From: Polynucleobacter sp. HIN7
Lineage (GTDB): Bacteria > Pseudomonadota > Gammaproteobacteria > Burkholderiales > Burkholderiaceae
Assembly: GCF_030297595.1 (NCBI RefSeq)
Contig: NZ_AP028138.1
Span: 124,001-188,000, forward strand
Direction of reading: 5' to 3'
DNA length: 64,000 nucleotides
Each line of letters starts with the position of its first letter. The stretch's first letter is position 1. This document shows positions 1 through 10,292 of the stretch, one piece after another. The position numbers were made by a program, and so were the translations under genes. Under the pieces are notes generated by a model. That model was not told the origin of the DNA and made no database searches. It saw only the letters and a list, made by a program, of their open reading frames with translations.

Positions 1-685
1 CTAAGATGTCGCCACTAGGCAAGAACCATTGGTAGGCGGTCTCGCGATGGGCAATCGAGCAGGTAAAGTTGGCAACCACTGCGTGCTGATCATAGGAGTG
101 TTGATCGATTTCAATTCCAACTGACTGGCGTAGAGGGGAGTTCGCACCATCGGCTGCGATCACCAGTTTGGCTTGGATGGTTCGACCATTGCTCAATGAA
201 AGCGTTGGAGAAGTATTGGGCTCAAACCGAACCTCGTCAACACTGGCCTCAATGCTTTGTAGATTCTTACTGAACCGCATCGCTTGGGTTAGCGTGGCTT
301 CAATCAAATCAGATTCAGCAATCCAGGCAAGTTCCGGTCGACCGGCTTCAAAGGCCGAGAAATGCAGTTGATCATGCTTTTGCCCACGATCGCCATAGAT
401 TCGCATATCGCGCACTGCTTGAATGCGATTCTGATCTAAGCCATCCCAAATGTTTAGTTCGGATAAAAGATGTTTGGTACTCGGTGAGAGCGCATAGATT
501 CGCTGCCCAAAGGAAGGCTCAAGCGCAATTGTCTGATGCAAATCGGGTGCAATTTGAATCACCGAGTAGCCCAGTTGCGCCATGGCAAGTGCACTTGCCT
601 TACCCACAATACCACCCCCAACGACCGCAAAGTCGGATTGGGTATTGGTGTGTTGGGCAGAATTGGATGTACTTTGGGAATGCAT
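1..685 (-). CDS. UbiH/UbiF/COQ6-family FAD-dependent hydroxylase, 3' end missing
   Basis: The gene runs off the left edge; 228 residues are visible from an ATG at 685. A FAD-binding dinucleotide fold starts with G23-G24-G25-I-V-G28, and the second flavin motif A-A-D179-G180-A-N-S-P-L-R follows near residue 178. This pair is typical of the UbiH/UbiF/VisC/COQ6 monooxygenases, which hydroxylate the aromatic ring during ubiquinone synthesis at the inner membrane. Which ring position it acts on cannot be told from this part. The first 16 residues are polar and poorly conserved in type, so the true start could be slightly downstream. It is divergent from ychF with only about 40 nt between them, so the promoters must be compact or overlapping. 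Confidence 0.85.
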   Translation of the reverse strand, partial: MHSQSTSNSAQHTNTQSDFAVVGGGIVGKASALAMAQLGYSVIQIAPDLHQTIALEPSFGQRIYALSPSTKHLLSELNIWDGLDQNRIQAVRDMRIYGDRGQKHDQLHFSAFEAGRPELAWIAESDLIEATLTQAMRFSKNLQSIEASVDEVRFEPNTSPTLSLSNGRTIQAKLVIAADGANSPLRQSVGIEIDQHSYDQHAVVANFTCSIAHRETAYQWFLPSGDIL

Positions 686-725
686 ACCAAGATGATAGCG
701 AATCAAGCGCATTTACAATGGGGGC

Positions 726-1820
726 ATGTCACTCAAATGCGGAATCGTTGGCCTGCCGAATGTAGGCAAATCCACCCTGTTTAATGCCCTCACCAAGGCA
801 GGTATTGCAGCCGAAAATTATCCCTTTTGTACGATTGAGCCCAATGTGGGCATGGTCGAGGTCCCGGATCCTCGTTTGGCTGCCTTAGCGCAGATTGTGA
901 GTCCTGAGCGAATCGTGCCCGCCACGGTCGAGTTTGTCGATATTGCTGGATTGGTAGCCGGCGCCTCCAAAGGGGAGGGTCTTGGAAATCAATTTTTGGC
1001 CAATATTCGGGAGACCGATGCGATTACCCACGTTGTGCGTTGCTTTGAGGATGCCAATGTGGTTCATGTGAGTGGCAAAGTCGACCCGATTGCAGACATT
1101 GGAGTGATTGATACCGAATTAGCTCTGGCAGATTTGGGTACGGTTGAGAAAGCCCTGCAGCGTTACTCGAAGGCAGCTAAATCGGGTAACGATAAAGAGG
1201 CCGCAGCCTTGGTTGCGGTACTCACCAAAGTTCAGGCGCAACTGGATCAAGCCTTGCCGGTAAGGGCCATGAGCCTTAGTAAGGAAGAGTTAGTTCTTCT
1301 TAAACCTTTTTGCTTAATTACAGCAAAACCGGCGATGTATGTCGCGAATGTGAAAGAAGATGGGTTTGAGAGCAATCCCCATCTTGAGGCGGTTAAGGAG
1401 CATGCTGCTAAAGAGAATGCGCCGGTCGTTGCGGTATGCGCAGCCATTGAAGCTGAGATTGCTGATTTAGAGGATGCTGACAAGGCCGAGTTCTTGGCTG
1501 ATCTGGGGATGAGCGAACCAGGTCTTAATCGAGTAATTCGGGCGGGCTATAGCTTATTGGGTTTACAAACTTACTTCACAGCGGGCGTGAAAGAGGTGCG
1601 TGCTTGGACCATACATATTGGCGATACGGCGCCTCAGGCTGCTGGCGTGATTCATACGGATTTCGAACGCGGCTTTATTCGAGCACAAACGATTGCGTAT
1701 GACGATTACATTCAATACAAAGGTGAGCAGGGCGCAAAGGAAGCGGGTAAGATGCGCGCCGAAGGTAAGGAATACATCGTCAAGGATGGCGATGTCTTGA
1801 ACTTTTTATTTAACGTCTAA
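726..1820 (+). CDS. ychF: Redox-regulated ATPase/GTPase YchF (OLA1 family)
   Basis: The 364-residue protein has the full family length. The P-loop is G9-L-P-N-V-G-K-S-T17, followed by an Obg-like G domain. The usual NKxD specificity motif is replaced by N-V-K-E-D near residue 207, as in YchF/OLA1 proteins, which prefer ATP over GTP. The last 80 residues form the TGS domain (ending in [12 protein letters not shown]). The family associates with ribosomes and is linked to oxidative-stress responses. The stop codon lies 1 nt from the stop of convergent trpC, leaving no room for a dedicated terminator. Confidence 0.97.
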   Translation: MSLKCGIVGLPNVGKSTLFNALTKAGIAAENYPFCTIEPNVGMVEVPDPRLAALAQIVSPERIVPATVEFVDIAGLVAGASKGEGLGNQFLANIRETDAITHVVRCFEDANVVHVSGKVDPIADIGVIDTELALADLGTVEKALQRYSKAAKSGNDKEAAALVAVLTKVQAQLDQALPVRAMSLSKEELVLLKPFCLITAKPAMYVANVKEDGFESNPHLEAVKEHAAKENAPVVAVCAAIEAEIADLEDADKAEFLADLGMSEPGLNRVIRAGYSLLGLQTYFTAGVKEVRAWTIHIGDTAPQAAGVIHTDFERGFIRAQTIAYDDYIQYKGEQGAKEAGKMRAEGKEYIVKDGDVLNFLFNV

Positions 1821-1821
1821 G

Positions 1822-2625
1822 TCAAGCAAATAATGCTGCAAGTGCCTTGCCTGGATGCTCAGCGCGCATAAAGGCTTCGCCAATTAAAAATGCATTAACC
1901 CCGGCCCCTTGCATCCGCTTGACATCGTTGGCATTGAGAATCCCCGACTCTGTAATGACGAGCTTTTCTTTAGGAATAGCTGGCAATAGATCGAGGGTGG
2001 TTTGTAAGCTGACCTCAAAGGTTTTGAGATTACGGTTATTGATGCCCAGTAGCGGCGTTTGCAGTTCAAGAGCCACTTCTAATTCCACCCCATCATGAAC
2101 TTCGACTAATACATCAAGCTGGTTCTCGATCGCACATGCTTCAAGCTCTTGCATTTGCGATAACTCAAGTGCCGCGACAATTAAAAGGATTGCATCAGCA
2201 CCCATCGCCCGCGCCTCATAGACCTGATAAGGGTCAATGATGAAGTCCTTGCGAATCACTGGCAAAGAGCATGCAGCTCGGGCTTCTTTGAGATATTGTG
2301 GTGAACCCATGAAGTAATCCCGATCGGTGAGGACCGATAAGCAGGTCGCGCCATGCGCGGCATAACTTTGGGCAATGTCATGTGGCATAAAGTGCTCACG
2401 CAGCACTCCTTTGCTCGGACTTGCTTTTTTGATTTCTGCAATGATGCCGGGTTTGTGATTACTGACGGAGTCTATCAGTACTTGAGCAAAGCCACGCACC
2501 TTTCTATTTGGATCAGAATTAGCACTCAATGCCTCTTTTAAGATTTCACCACTAGAGATCAATCGTTGCGCAGCCACAATCTCATGTCGCTTAGTCTCCA
2601 GAATACGATTCAGAATATCGCTCAT
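1822..2625 (-). CDS. trpC: Indole-3-glycerol phosphate synthase
   Basis: Converts CdRP (carboxyphenylaminodeoxyribulose phosphate) to indole-3-glycerol phosphate, the fourth step of tryptophan synthesis. The 267 residues form a single TIM barrel with the family motifs [10 protein letters not shown] at 64-73, D-R-D-Y-F near 101, R-K-D-F-I-I-D at 125-131, V-E-V-H at 174-177, G-I-N-N-R-N-L at 194-200 and E-S-G-I near 226. It is not fused to TrpF, unlike the E. coli enzyme. The ATG overlaps the trpD stop by 4 nt, implying translational coupling. It is the last gene of the rpe-trpEGDC run. Confidence 0.97.
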   Translation of the reverse strand: MSDILNRILETKRHEIVAAQRLISSGEILKEALSANSDPNRKVRGFAQVLIDSVSNHKPGIIAEIKKASPSKGVLREHFMPHDIAQSYAAHGATCLSVLTDRDYFMGSPQYLKEARAACSLPVIRKDFIIDPYQVYEARAMGADAILLIVAALELSQMQELEACAIENQLDVLVEVHDGVELEVALELQTPLLGINNRNLKTFEVSLQTTLDLLPAIPKEKLVITESGILNANDVKRMQGAGVNAFLIGEAFMRAEHPGKALAALFA

Positions 2626-3647
2626 GAGGCAAGACTTTGCGTTAACGCAACAAACGCTTCGAGTTTCTGTTTAGCCTTACCCGAAGCAATTGTGCTGTGA
2701 GCCAGCTCGATACCATCGGCAATCGATGGAGAGACATTAGCAGCATAGAGGGTGGCGCCTGCATTGAGGCACACAATATTGCGTGCAGGCCCTGATTGAT
2801 TGTTCATGATATTCAAAATGATGGCTTTGGATTCTTGCGCATCAGCAACCTTTAGAGTGTCCATTGAAGCGTGAGGGATTCCAAAATCACTGGGCTTAAT
2901 TTCATACTGATTGATTTGCCCCTTGCGCAGTTCAGCGACCATGGTGGGGCCCGAGAGCGTGATCTCATCTAAGCCGTCATTGCCATGAACCACTAAAGCG
3001 TGCTCGGCCCCCATTAGCTGTAAGACTTTTGCTTGAGTAGCCACTAGCTCTGGATGAAATACGCCCATCACAATATTGGGCGCTTTTGCGGGATTGGTGA
3101 GGGGTCCCAAAATATTAAAGATGGTGCGTACCCCTAGGTCCTTGCGGACCGGAACCACGTTTTTCATGGCGGGGTGATGATTGGGGGCGAACATAAAGCC
3201 AATACCAAGTTGCTCAATGCATTGACTTACTGCAGCGGCGCTCAGGTTTAGTTTGACCCCGAGCGCTTCCAAAACATCAGCGCTGCCTGACTTGCTACTA
3301 ACACTTCGGTTGCCATGCTTCGCAATCTTGGCCCCTGCCGCGGACGCAACAAACATGGATGCTGTCGAAATATTAAAGGTATGGGCACCATCGCCACCGG
3401 TACCCACTACATCGACTAGATGGGTCTTATCCTTAACATCCACAGCAGTAGCAAAGTCCCGCATCACGGTCGCCGCCGCAGCAATTTCGGTGGGCGTTTC
3501 TTTTTTGCTACGAAGGGCAACCAAAAGGGCGGCCACCATCGGGCCTGGCAGTTCACCACCCATAATGGCGCGCATGATCTGTACCATTTCGGCTTCGGGT
3601 AACTCTTTGCCGTCAATCAAGTGTTGCAGGGTTTGGGATGGGGTCAT
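2622..3647 (-). CDS. trpD: Anthranilate phosphoribosyltransferase
   Basis: Transfers the phosphoribosyl group of PRPP to anthranilate. The 341-residue protein is of normal length and is separate from TrpG, not fused as in E. coli. The PRPP-binding motif G-T-G-G-D-G sits at 82-87 and the [15 protein letters not shown] substrate/PRPP segment at 110-124. It starts 9 nt after the trpG stop and overlaps trpC by 4 nt, so it is clearly co-transcribed with both. Confidence 0.97.
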   Translation of the reverse strand: MTPSQTLQHLIDGKELPEAEMVQIMRAIMGGELPGPMVAALLVALRSKKETPTEIAAAATVMRDFATAVDVKDKTHLVDVVGTGGDGAHTFNISTASMFVASAAGAKIAKHGNRSVSSKSGSADVLEALGVKLNLSAAAVSQCIEQLGIGFMFAPNHHPAMKNVVPVRKDLGVRTIFNILGPLTNPAKAPNIVMGVFHPELVATQAKVLQLMGAEHALVVHGNDGLDEITLSGPTMVAELRKGQINQYEIKPSDFGIPHASMDTLKVADAQESKAIILNIMNNQSGPARNIVCLNAGATLYAANVSPSIADGIELAHSTIASGKAKQKLEAFVALTQSLAS

Positions 3648-3656
3648 GGCCGTTTC

Positions 3657-4223
3657 TTACTTCATCGCTAGAAAGTTTTTCAGGAGAGCGTGACCGTGCT
3701 CAGAGAGAATCGACTCTGGATGAAATTGGACACCCTCCACGCATAACTCTTTATGACGCACGCCCATGATTTCGCCATCGTCAGTTTGTGCGGTGATGGT
3801 TAAGCAACTGGGTAAGTTCTCTCGATTAATAGCGAGCGAGTGATAGCGCGTCACCCGAAATGATTTTGGGAGATGTTTAAATACGCCTTCGTCGGTATGG
3901 TTGATCTCATCAGTTTTGCCGTGCATCACTTTCTTAGCGCGGATCACCTCGCCTCCAAAAGCCTCACCAATCGCTTGATGCCCAAGGCAGACGCCCAGAA
4001 TCGGAATCTTACCCGCATAGGTCTTGATGGTATCAACTGAGATCCCTGCTTCCTTTGGGCTGCAAGGTCCCGGGGAGATACAAATCCGATCCGGATTGAT
4101 TTTGGCAATATCCGCAACGCTGATTTCATCATTACGGACAACTTTCACGTCTTCGCCAAGCTCTGCAAAGTATTGCACCAAGTTATAAGTAAAGGAGTCG
4201 TAGTTATCGATCATTAAGAGCAT
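3657..4223 (-). CDS. trpG: Anthranilate synthase glutamine amidotransferase subunit
   Basis: A class I glutamine amidotransferase of 188 residues that supplies ammonia to TrpE. The catalytic triad is visible: Cys79 in G-V-C-L-G-H-Q, and His168 and Glu170 in V-Q-F-H-P-E-S. The oxyanion segment S-P-G-P-C-S-P lies at about 50-56. TrpG/PabA proteins can serve both tryptophan and folate synthesis. The trpE neighbour only 2 nt upstream argues for the tryptophan role, though a shared role is not excluded. Confidence 0.95.
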   Translation of the reverse strand: MLLMIDNYDSFTYNLVQYFAELGEDVKVVRNDEISVADIAKINPDRICISPGPCSPKEAGISVDTIKTYAGKIPILGVCLGHQAIGEAFGGEVIRAKKVMHGKTDEINHTDEGVFKHLPKSFRVTRYHSLAINRENLPSCLTITAQTDDGEIMGVRHKELCVEGVQFHPESILSEHGHALLKNFLAMK

Positions 4224-4225
4224 CG

Positions 4226-5728
4226 TTATGCTCCTTTAGAGGATTCGGTTAATTCAGCAGCTGCTAATACTGCTTTCGCTTTCACTTCGGTCTCTTTCCA
4301 TTCGGAGGTGGGATCCGAATCGGCCACGACACCTGCGCCCGCTTGCGAGTGCAGCATGCCGTCTTTAATCACACCGGTGCGGATCACAATCGCCACATCC
4401 ATATCGCCTGAGAACGAGAGATAACCGGCAGCACCGCCATAGATACCACGTTTGGTAATTTCCATTTCATCAATAATTTCCATCGCCCGAATTTTGGGGG
4501 CACCAGATAGGGTGCCGGCAGGGAAGGTGGCGCGTAAGACATCCATATTGCTCATATTGTCCTTAAGCTCACCTTCGACGGAGCTAACGATATGTTGCAC
4601 GTGGGAATACTTTTCAATTACCATCGAATCGGTGACCTTGACACTTCCGGTCTTAGCGATGCGCCCAACATCATTACGGGCTAGATCAATCAACATTACA
4701 TGCTCAGCAATTTCTTTGGGATCTGCCAACAACTCTTTCGCGAGTTGCGCATCTTCCTCAGGAGTCGCACCGCGGCGACGAGTTCCGGCTAAGGGCCGAA
4801 TCGTGACCATTTTGCGTCCCTCACGTTTTTCTTGGCGCACCAAGATCTCGGGGGATGAGCCCACAATTTGCAAATCCCCAAAGTCATAGAAATACATGTA
4901 AGGGGAGGGGTTGAGTGAGCGTAATGCGCGGTAGAGTTGCAATGGTGGTTCAGTGAAGGTTCGGCTGATGCGCTGGCCAATGACCACCTGCATACAATCG
5001 CCTGCGAGGATATAGTCCTTGGTGCGACGCACTGCATCTTCAAAATCGCTCGCTCTAAATTTACGGATAAGCTCAGGGTACGGCTTGGATGCTTGTTCTT
5101 CGGGTATCTGGATCGGGACTGTAAGCATGGCTTGCAAGTTTTGCAGCCGTTTAGTGCCGCTCTCATAAGCGTTAGAGTCATTGGGATCTACATACACAAT
5201 GAAATAGATCTTGCCTGCGACATTGTCAACCACAGCCAATTCCTCGGTGAGCATCAGCTGAATATCAGGCACACCGATTTCATCGGGTAAGGAGTGAACC
5301 GCAAGTCGCTTTTCAATATAACGAACCGTGTCGTAGGCGAAGTAACCGGCTAAGCCACCACAAAAACGCGGCAGATTTGCCTGAGGGGCGACCTTAAAGC
5401 GTTTGAGATAGTGATCAATAAAGTCAAGCGGGTTCTCGTGATTGCGCTCAATGACCGTATCGTCGTGCACGATCTCATTGGTTGGGTTACTAGGGGTGCC
5501 AACGGTTCTAAAAATAGTTCGTGCCGGTAGGCCAATAATGGAATAGCGCCCAAAGCGCTCGCCGCCATAAACGGATTCCAACAAAAAGGTATTTTTTTGG
5601 CCAGACTTTTGGGTCAGCTTCAAGTAGAGCGATAGGGGGGTCTCGAGATCGGCAAGTGACTCCGCAACCAGCGCCACACGGTTATACCCTTGCTTCGCAA
5701 ATTTGTGTAAGTCAATTGTATTCATCAT
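4226..5728 (-). CDS. trpE: Anthranilate synthase component I
   Basis: Converts chorismate to anthranilate with TrpG. The 500 residues contain the N-terminal regulatory region with L-L-E-S at 49-52, the motif that binds the feedback inhibitor tryptophan in characterised TrpE proteins. The chorismate-utilising C-terminal domain has [21 protein letters not shown] and [11 protein letters not shown]. The start is one of two adjacent ATGs (5728 or 5725). It lies 21 nt after rpe; I see no leader peptide or attenuator in that gap. Confidence 0.96.
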   Translation of the reverse strand: MMNTIDLHKFAKQGYNRVALVAESLADLETPLSLYLKLTQKSGQKNTFLLESVYGGERFGRYSIIGLPARTIFRTVGTPSNPTNEIVHDDTVIERNHENPLDFIDHYLKRFKVAPQANLPRFCGGLAGYFAYDTVRYIEKRLAVHSLPDEIGVPDIQLMLTEELAVVDNVAGKIYFIVYVDPNDSNAYESGTKRLQNLQAMLTVPIQIPEEQASKPYPELIRKFRASDFEDAVRRTKDYILAGDCMQVVIGQRISRTFTEPPLQLYRALRSLNPSPYMYFYDFGDLQIVGSSPEILVRQEKREGRKMVTIRPLAGTRRRGATPEEDAQLAKELLADPKEIAEHVMLIDLARNDVGRIAKTGSVKVTDSMVIEKYSHVQHIVSSVEGELKDNMSNMDVLRATFPAGTLSGAPKIRAMEIIDEMEITKRGIYGGAAGYLSFSGDMDVAIVIRTGVIKDGMLHSQAGAGVVADSDPTSEWKETEVKAKAVLAAAELTESSKGA

Positions 5729-5749
5729 GCCCAGGTCGTCTTTAATGAT

Positions 5750-6463
5750 TTAAGACCCAATCGCGTTACGCATGGCATGAATGACCTCAGCATAATTTGG
5801 CTTACCAAAAATCGCCGAGCCTGCTACAAAGGTATCGGCTCCAGCCTCGGCAACACTAGCAATATTGTCAATTTTGATTCCCCCATCGACCTCAAGGCGA
5901 ATGGCTCGACCACTGGTTTCTTGATAGCGATCGAGCATCTTACGTACCTGTTCGATCTTAATAAGAGTGCTGGGAATAAAAGATTGACCTCCAAAGCCTG
6001 GGTTGACTGACATCAGAAGTACCAGATCAATTTGATCTAAGGCGTGGTCTAGGTGATGGATCGGGGTAGCGGGATTAAGGACTAGCCCAGCTTGGCAGCC
6101 ATGATCTTTAATGAGTGAGAGGGTGCGATGCACATGCGCACTGGCCTCGGGGTGAAAGCTGATCAGATTGGCTCCTGCTTTGGCAAAGTCAGGGACAATC
6201 CGATCAACCGGCTCAATCATGAGGTGGACATCGATCATCGCCGGTTTACCGTTTTTGATGGCATGGGGACGTATTGCCTCACAAACCAAGGGCCCAACCG
6301 TTAAATTGGGCACATAGTGGTTATCCATTACGTCAAAGTGAATCCAATCGGCTCCGGCATTCAAGACAGCCTTCACCTCTTCGCCCAGTTTGGCGAAGTC
6401 GGCTGACAGAATCGAGGGGGCAATGATGGCGGAATTAGGGCTCATTTGAGTGGTTTTTGTCAT
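5750..6463 (-). CDS. rpe: Ribulose-phosphate 3-epimerase
   Basis: Interconverts ribulose 5-phosphate and xylulose 5-phosphate in the pentose phosphate pathway. The 237-residue TIM barrel carries the family motifs [29 protein letters not shown] and V-D-G-G-I. Starts are possible at 6463 or at the Met of M-S-P-N-S (6445). It is the first gene of the run leading into trpEGDC. In many betaproteobacteria a phosphoglycolate phosphatase gene (gph) sits between rpe and trpE; it is absent here. Confidence 0.96.
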   Translation of the reverse strand: MTKTTQMSPNSAIIAPSILSADFAKLGEEVKAVLNAGADWIHFDVMDNHYVPNLTVGPLVCEAIRPHAIKNGKPAMIDVHLMIEPVDRIVPDFAKAGANLISFHPEASAHVHRTLSLIKDHGCQAGLVLNPATPIHHLDHALDQIDLVLLMSVNPGFGGQSFIPSTLIKIEQVRKMLDRYQETSGRAIRLEVDGGIKIDNIASVAEAGADTFVAGSAIFGKPNYAEVIHAMRNAIGS

Positions 6464-6508
6464 ATATACCTAGATTCTATCTTGCGAACGGGGTTGGGAT
6501 AGCGCAGA

Positions 6509-6892
6509 ATGCAGGTCATGAATCCACCCGAAATTACCGTAAACGTCCGCCCCCAGTACCTTCCCGAGCAATCGGATCCCGATAATCAGCAATACGCGTT
6601 TGCTTATACCGTGACCATTCGCAATACCGGAACGGCCAGTGTTCAGCTAATTGCCCGCCATTGGTTGATTACCGATGGCGAAGGGGAGGTTCAGGAGGTG
6701 AAGGGTTTGGGGGTAGTTGGTCAACAGCCACTTTTACGCTCCGGCGAGCATTTTGAGTACACCAGTTGGGCTACTTTGCCCACACCAGCCGGCACGATGC
6801 GCGGGGAGTATTTTTGCGTCACCGAGGATGCTCAGTTTTTTCAGGCAACAATTCCAGAGTTTGCCCTGGTGATGCCAAGAACCTTGCACTGA
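6509..6892 (+). CDS. apaG: ApaG protein (Co2+/Mg2+ efflux-associated, DUF525)
   Basis: A 127-residue single-domain ApaG protein of normal length with a fibronectin-III-like fold. The family core is seen in F-A-Y-T-V-T-I-R-N-T-G, H-W-L-I-T-D-G, G-V-V-G-Q-Q-P and the C-terminal G-E-Y-F-C segment. Mutants in enterobacteria have been linked to Co2+ resistance and Mg2+ efflux, but the molecular role is unclear. The start could be 6509 or the Met at 6518. It is divergent from rpe with about 45 nt between starts. A small dyad (GAATAG-GG-CTATTC) overlaps its stop codon and might help termination. Confidence 0.93.
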   Translation: MQVMNPPEITVNVRPQYLPEQSDPDNQQYAFAYTVTIRNTGTASVQLIARHWLITDGEGEVQEVKGLGVVGQQPLLRSGEHFEYTSWATLPTPAGTMRGEYFCVTEDAQFFQATIPEFALVMPRTLH

Positions 6893-6979
6893 ATAGGGCT
6901 ATTCGGGAGTTTTGGTTAGGATTCTCGTTAAGATGGAAATGCATTCACTAAATTAAACCTATTAATCAAAGGATTCAAT

Positions 6980-7903
6980 ATGAAGCAACTTTCGTGGTCC
7001 AGCGCATTAGGCAGCATCACTTTGCTTGCCAGTAGTTTATTGATTTCACCATTAGCAATCGCTCAGCAAAGCACCCTCGATAAGATGAAGTCTACCGGTG
7101 TAGTAACTATGGGTGTGCGTGAGTCATCTGGCGCCCTCTCCTATACCTTGGGTGATGGTAAATACGCAGGCTTTCATGTGGAAATCTGCAATACCGTATT
7201 GCGTGATATTCAAAAACAATTGAATTTAAAGACATTGGATATCAAATACACCCCAGTCACTTCACAGAATCGCATTCCGTTGTTACAGAATGGAACGGTT
7301 GACATTGAGTGTGGCTCAACGACCAATAATGCAACCCGGCAAAAGGATGTGGCTTTTGCTGTAACAACGTATGTTGAGGAAATTCGGATTGCGGTGAAGG
7401 CCAATTCCGGAATTACCTCCTTAAATCAGCTCAATGGTAAAAAGGTAGCAACCACTACAGGCACTACCTCAGTGCAGCTCTTGCGTAAGCATGAGAAGGC
7501 TACCGGAGTGAACTTTGAAGAAGTATTCGGTAAAGACCATGCCGATAGTTTCCTGTTGTTGGAATCGGGGCGCGCTGATGCGTTTGTGATGGATGGCTCC
7601 ATTTTGGCCGGCAATATCGCGAATGCAAAAAATCCTGGCGATTACCGCATTGTGGGTGAAGTCATCGCAGTTGAGCCGATTGCCATCATGATGCGTAAAG
7701 ATGACCCTGGCTTTAAGAAAGCAGTGGACGATAACCTCAAGCGCATGATGAAAGATGGCACCCTCACCAAGCTCTGGGATAAGTGGTTCTTACAACCCAT
7801 TCCCCCTAAGAATGCACGAGTTGGTTTGGCTTTGTCTGAAAGTACCAAACAAGCATGGGCCAATCCAAACGATAAGCCTGCAGAGGATTATCAGAAGAAG
7901 TAA
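6980..7903 (+). CDS. gltI: Amino-acid ABC transporter periplasmic binding protein (GltI/AatJ type)
   Basis: A 307-residue substrate-binding protein with a cleavable signal peptide (hydrophobic core 9-27, likely cut after A-I-A28). The mature part is an SBP family 3 fold, with G-V-R-E-S-S-G-A-L-S-Y-T near the start and D-I-E-C-G-S-T-T-N-N in the middle, both typical of glutamate/aspartate receptors. The Shine-Dalgarno sequence AAAGGA ends about 6 nt before the ATG. Two permease genes and an ATPase follow immediately, forming a complete importer. Substrate is inferred from family resemblance only. Confidence 0.92.
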   Translation: MKQLSWSSALGSITLLASSLLISPLAIAQQSTLDKMKSTGVVTMGVRESSGALSYTLGDGKYAGFHVEICNTVLRDIQKQLNLKTLDIKYTPVTSQNRIPLLQNGTVDIECGSTTNNATRQKDVAFAVTTYVEEIRIAVKANSGITSLNQLNGKKVATTTGTTSVQLLRKHEKATGVNFEEVFGKDHADSFLLLESGRADAFVMDGSILAGNIANAKNPGDYRIVGEVIAVEPIAIMMRKDDPGFKKAVDDNLKRMMKDGTLTKLWDKWFLQPIPPKNARVGLALSESTKQAWANPNDKPAEDYQKK

Positions 7904-7924
7904 TTTAGGCCCTTTCAGTTTGAT

Positions 7925-8710
7925 ATGAACTTAGATTGGAGTGTCTTTTGTAAAGACACTTTGACTGGAGAAGTAGCCCCACGCTGCTTCTCCTTTTTAT
8001 TTGGGATGGATCCTAACGCTGATCCTACCTATTTGGATTGGCTAATCTCTGCATGGGGTTGGACCATAGCTGTCGCTGGGCTTAGTCTAGTGTTAGCAAT
8101 GGTGATGGGGGTCGTCATTGGTACGATGCGCACCTTACCGTCTAAGCATCTTGTCAATCGACTATGCATCGCAGGGGCAACGGCGTGGGTTGAGCTCTTC
8201 CGAAATATCCCATTACTCGTTCAAGTTTTTCTTTGGTATCACGTAGTGCCGGCGTTTTTCCCCATCATGAAAGACTTCCCATCCTATTTATTGGTGAGTA
8301 TTGCCTTGGGTTTATTTACATCGGCGCGGATTGCGGAACAGGTCCGCGCAGGGATTCAGTCGCTACCATCAGGACAGCGAAATGCAGCGATTGCCTTGGG
8401 TATGACCACCACACAAAGTTATCGCTACGTGCTCTTACCGATGGGTATGCGAATCATCATTCCGCCACTTACATCAGAGTGTATGAATATCGTGAAGAAC
8501 TCATCCGTTGCGTTTGCGGTATCCGTACCGGAGCTCACCTTATTTGCTTTACAGGCTCAGGAGGAAACCTCCCGTGGTATTGAAATTTATTTAGCCGTTA
8601 CGGGGCTATATATGGTGAGCGCATTTACAGTCAATCGAATCATGGTGTGGATTGAGAAAAAAACGCGCGTTCCTGGTTTTATTGCGGCCAATCCATCCTC
8701 AGCGCATTAA
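7925..8710 (+). CDS. gltJ: Amino-acid ABC transporter permease (GltJ type)
   Basis: A 261-residue inner-membrane permease of the HisMQ family. Hydrophobic segments start near residue 38, and the cytoplasmic EAA-type loop reads S-G-Q-R-N-A-A-I-A-L-G-M, which docks on the ATPase. The N-terminal extension of roughly 35 residues before the first membrane span is usual for GltJ. It starts 21 nt after gltI and is followed by a second permease, so the transporter is probably a heterodimeric channel. Confidence 0.9.
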   Translation: MNLDWSVFCKDTLTGEVAPRCFSFLFGMDPNADPTYLDWLISAWGWTIAVAGLSLVLAMVMGVVIGTMRTLPSKHLVNRLCIAGATAWVELFRNIPLLVQVFLWYHVVPAFFPIMKDFPSYLLVSIALGLFTSARIAEQVRAGIQSLPSGQRNAAIALGMTTTQSYRYVLLPMGMRIIIPPLTSECMNIVKNSSVAFAVSVPELTLFALQAQEETSRGIEIYLAVTGLYMVSAFTVNRIMVWIEKKTRVPGFIAANPSSAH

Positions 8711-8725
8711 GGTAAGCGATAAATC

Positions 8726-9391
8726 ATGAACCTGGATCTGAGCTTTTATAACTGGGAGCTATTCACTAGTTATATTCAAAAGGGATTGATCTTTAGTGTT
8801 CAGTTAACCATTATTGCGACGATTGGCGGGATTCTGTTGGGGACGGTACTGGCTTTAATGCGTCTTTCAGGAAAACCGTGGCTTGCGTTACCTGCAACTG
8901 CGTATGTCAATACGATGCGTTCCATTCCGCTGGTCATGGTCATTTTGTGGTTTTTCTTATTGATTCCGCTGATCATTGGCAAACCAATTGGCGTTAATTT
9001 ATCGGCCATCATTACCTTTATTGCATTTGAGGCGGCTTACTTTTCGGAGATTGTGCGAGCCGGAATTCAGTCGATTCCGAAGGGGCAGGTTTATGCGGCT
9101 CAAGCCTTAGGAATGACCTACTCCCAAAATATGCGTTTGGTGGTTTTACCGCAAGCCTTTCGAAATATGATCCCTGTTTTTATGACCCAAACGATTATCC
9201 TGTTCCAGGATACCTCTTTGGTCTATGCGATTGGTGCTTATGATCTTTTAAAGGGATTTGAGATTGCCGGTAAAAATTTTGGACGACCGATTGAGACCTA
9301 TTTGTTAGCAGCCGTGACGTATTTTCTAATTTGTTTTACGCTATCCCGAATTGTTAAGCGCATTCAGGAAAAGGTTGCAATTGTTCGCTAA
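8726..9391 (+). CDS. gltK: Amino-acid ABC transporter permease (GltK type)
   Basis: A 221-residue HisMQ-family permease, shorter than the preceding gene because it lacks an N-terminal extension. The first span is around residues 18-43, and the EAA loop is [13 protein letters not shown] near 116-128. It lies 15 nt after gltJ and 14 nt before gltL, consistent with one operon and a GltJ-GltK channel. Confidence 0.9.
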   Translation: MNLDLSFYNWELFTSYIQKGLIFSVQLTIIATIGGILLGTVLALMRLSGKPWLALPATAYVNTMRSIPLVMVILWFFLLIPLIIGKPIGVNLSAIITFIAFEAAYFSEIVRAGIQSIPKGQVYAAQALGMTYSQNMRLVVLPQAFRNMIPVFMTQTIILFQDTSLVYAIGAYDLLKGFEIAGKNFGRPIETYLLAAVTYFLICFTLSRIVKRIQEKVAIVR

Positions 9392-9405
9392 GAAATGAGA
9401 TTGCC

Positions 9406-10140
9406 ATGATCGAGCTTCGACATATTTCAAAATGGTATGGCCAGTTTCAAGTGCTCACCAATTGCTCGACGGTGATTCACAAGGGTGAGGTGGTGGTCAT
9501 TTGTGGGCCGTCGGGGTCAGGAAAGTCGACGCTGATTAAGACAATCAATGCGCTAGAGCCCTTTCAAGAGGGTGAGTTGATGGTTGATGGAATTAACTTA
9601 CATGATCCCAATACGAATTTGCCGCAGCTGCGTGCACGCGTTGGTATGGTATTTCAGCACTTTGAGCTATTTCCCCATTTATCGGTTATGGAGAATTTAA
9701 CTATTGCTCAGGTGAAAGTACTCAATCGCAGTCTAGATGAGGCTAAACAACAAGGTCTTAAATATTTAGAGCGCGTGGGTTTATTAGAGCAACAAGATAA
9801 GTTCCCGGGCCAGCTATCTGGTGGTCAGCAGCAGCGTGTAGCGATTGCCCGTGCCTTATGTATGGACCCAATTGTGATGTTGTTCGATGAACCTACCTCC
9901 GCTCTTGACCCTGAAATGGTGGGCGAGGTTTTGGATGTGATGGTCAAATTAGCGCAGGAAGGGATGACCATGTGCGTGGTCACCCATGAAATGGGCTTTG
10001 CCAAGAAGGTGAGTGATCGTGTGATCTTTATGGATCGGGGAAAAATCGTGGAGGATTGCACGCGCAATGAGTTTTTCGCTAATCCCGATGCACGCTCACC
10101 TCGGGCCAAAGAATTTCTCTCGAAAATATTAGCTGACTAA
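9406..10140 (+). CDS. gltL: Amino-acid ABC transporter ATP-binding protein (GltL type)
   Basis: The 244-residue ATPase that powers the importer. Walker A is G34-P-S-G-S-G-K-S-T42, the ABC signature L-S-G-G-Q-Q-Q-R is at 137-144 and Walker B M-L-F-D-E-P at 158-163, followed by T-S-A-L-D-P-E and the switch histidine in V-T-H-E-M-G. These are the typical features of polar-amino-acid ABC ATPases. The gene ends the operon; 5 nt further on lies the stop of a convergent small ORF. Confidence 0.95.
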   Translation: MIELRHISKWYGQFQVLTNCSTVIHKGEVVVICGPSGSGKSTLIKTINALEPFQEGELMVDGINLHDPNTNLPQLRARVGMVFQHFELFPHLSVMENLTIAQVKVLNRSLDEAKQQGLKYLERVGLLEQQDKFPGQLSGGQQQRVAIARALCMDPIVMLFDEPTSALDPEMVGEVLDVMVKLAQEGMTMCVVTHEMGFAKKVSDRVIFMDRGKIVEDCTRNEFFANPDARSPRAKEFLSKILAD

Positions 10141-10145
10141 TTTTT

Positions 10146-10292
10146 CTAGTCTCTACGGCCTTTGCCGGTCCAAAATACAATTGCTAATAGAATAGCCAAG
10201 GCTAGGAATGCTTCTAGCACGAATAAGAGCATGGGATATTCATCAAATAACTGAGCGAGCATGATGATCTTCTGGAATTCGAGTAACCCCAT
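10146..10292 (-). CDS. Small single-span membrane protein, function unknown
   Basis: A 48-codon reading frame, too short for routine calling. After an N-terminal part rich in Leu, Gln and acidic residues comes one hydrophobic stretch (about residues 21-41: M-L-L-F-V-L-E-A-F-L-A-L-A-I-L-L-A-I-V-F-W) followed by a basic tail K-G-R-R-D. That hydrophobic-then-positive layout is typical of genuine small membrane proteins. It fills the 120-nt space between gltL and mltA and converges on gltL with a 5-nt gap. The start may be the ATG at 10292, or the internal ATG at 10262 (38 residues); neither has a strong Shine-Dalgarno sequence. I do not recognise a family. Confidence 0.5.
   Translation of the reverse strand: MGLLEFQKIIMLAQLFDEYPMLLFVLEAFLALAILLAIVFWTGKGRRD

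Noticed and set aside
3253-3693. 146-codon plus-strand frame across trpD
   Set aside because: It mirrors trpD codons, has no recognisable domain, and trpD has all catalytic motifs.
4452-4889. 145-codon plus-strand frame within trpE
   Set aside because: Antisense shadow of the conserved chorismate-binding domain.
10135-10151. Terminator between gltL and the small ORF (GACTA/TAGTC)
   Set aside because: Only a 5-bp AT-rich stem; too weak to call.
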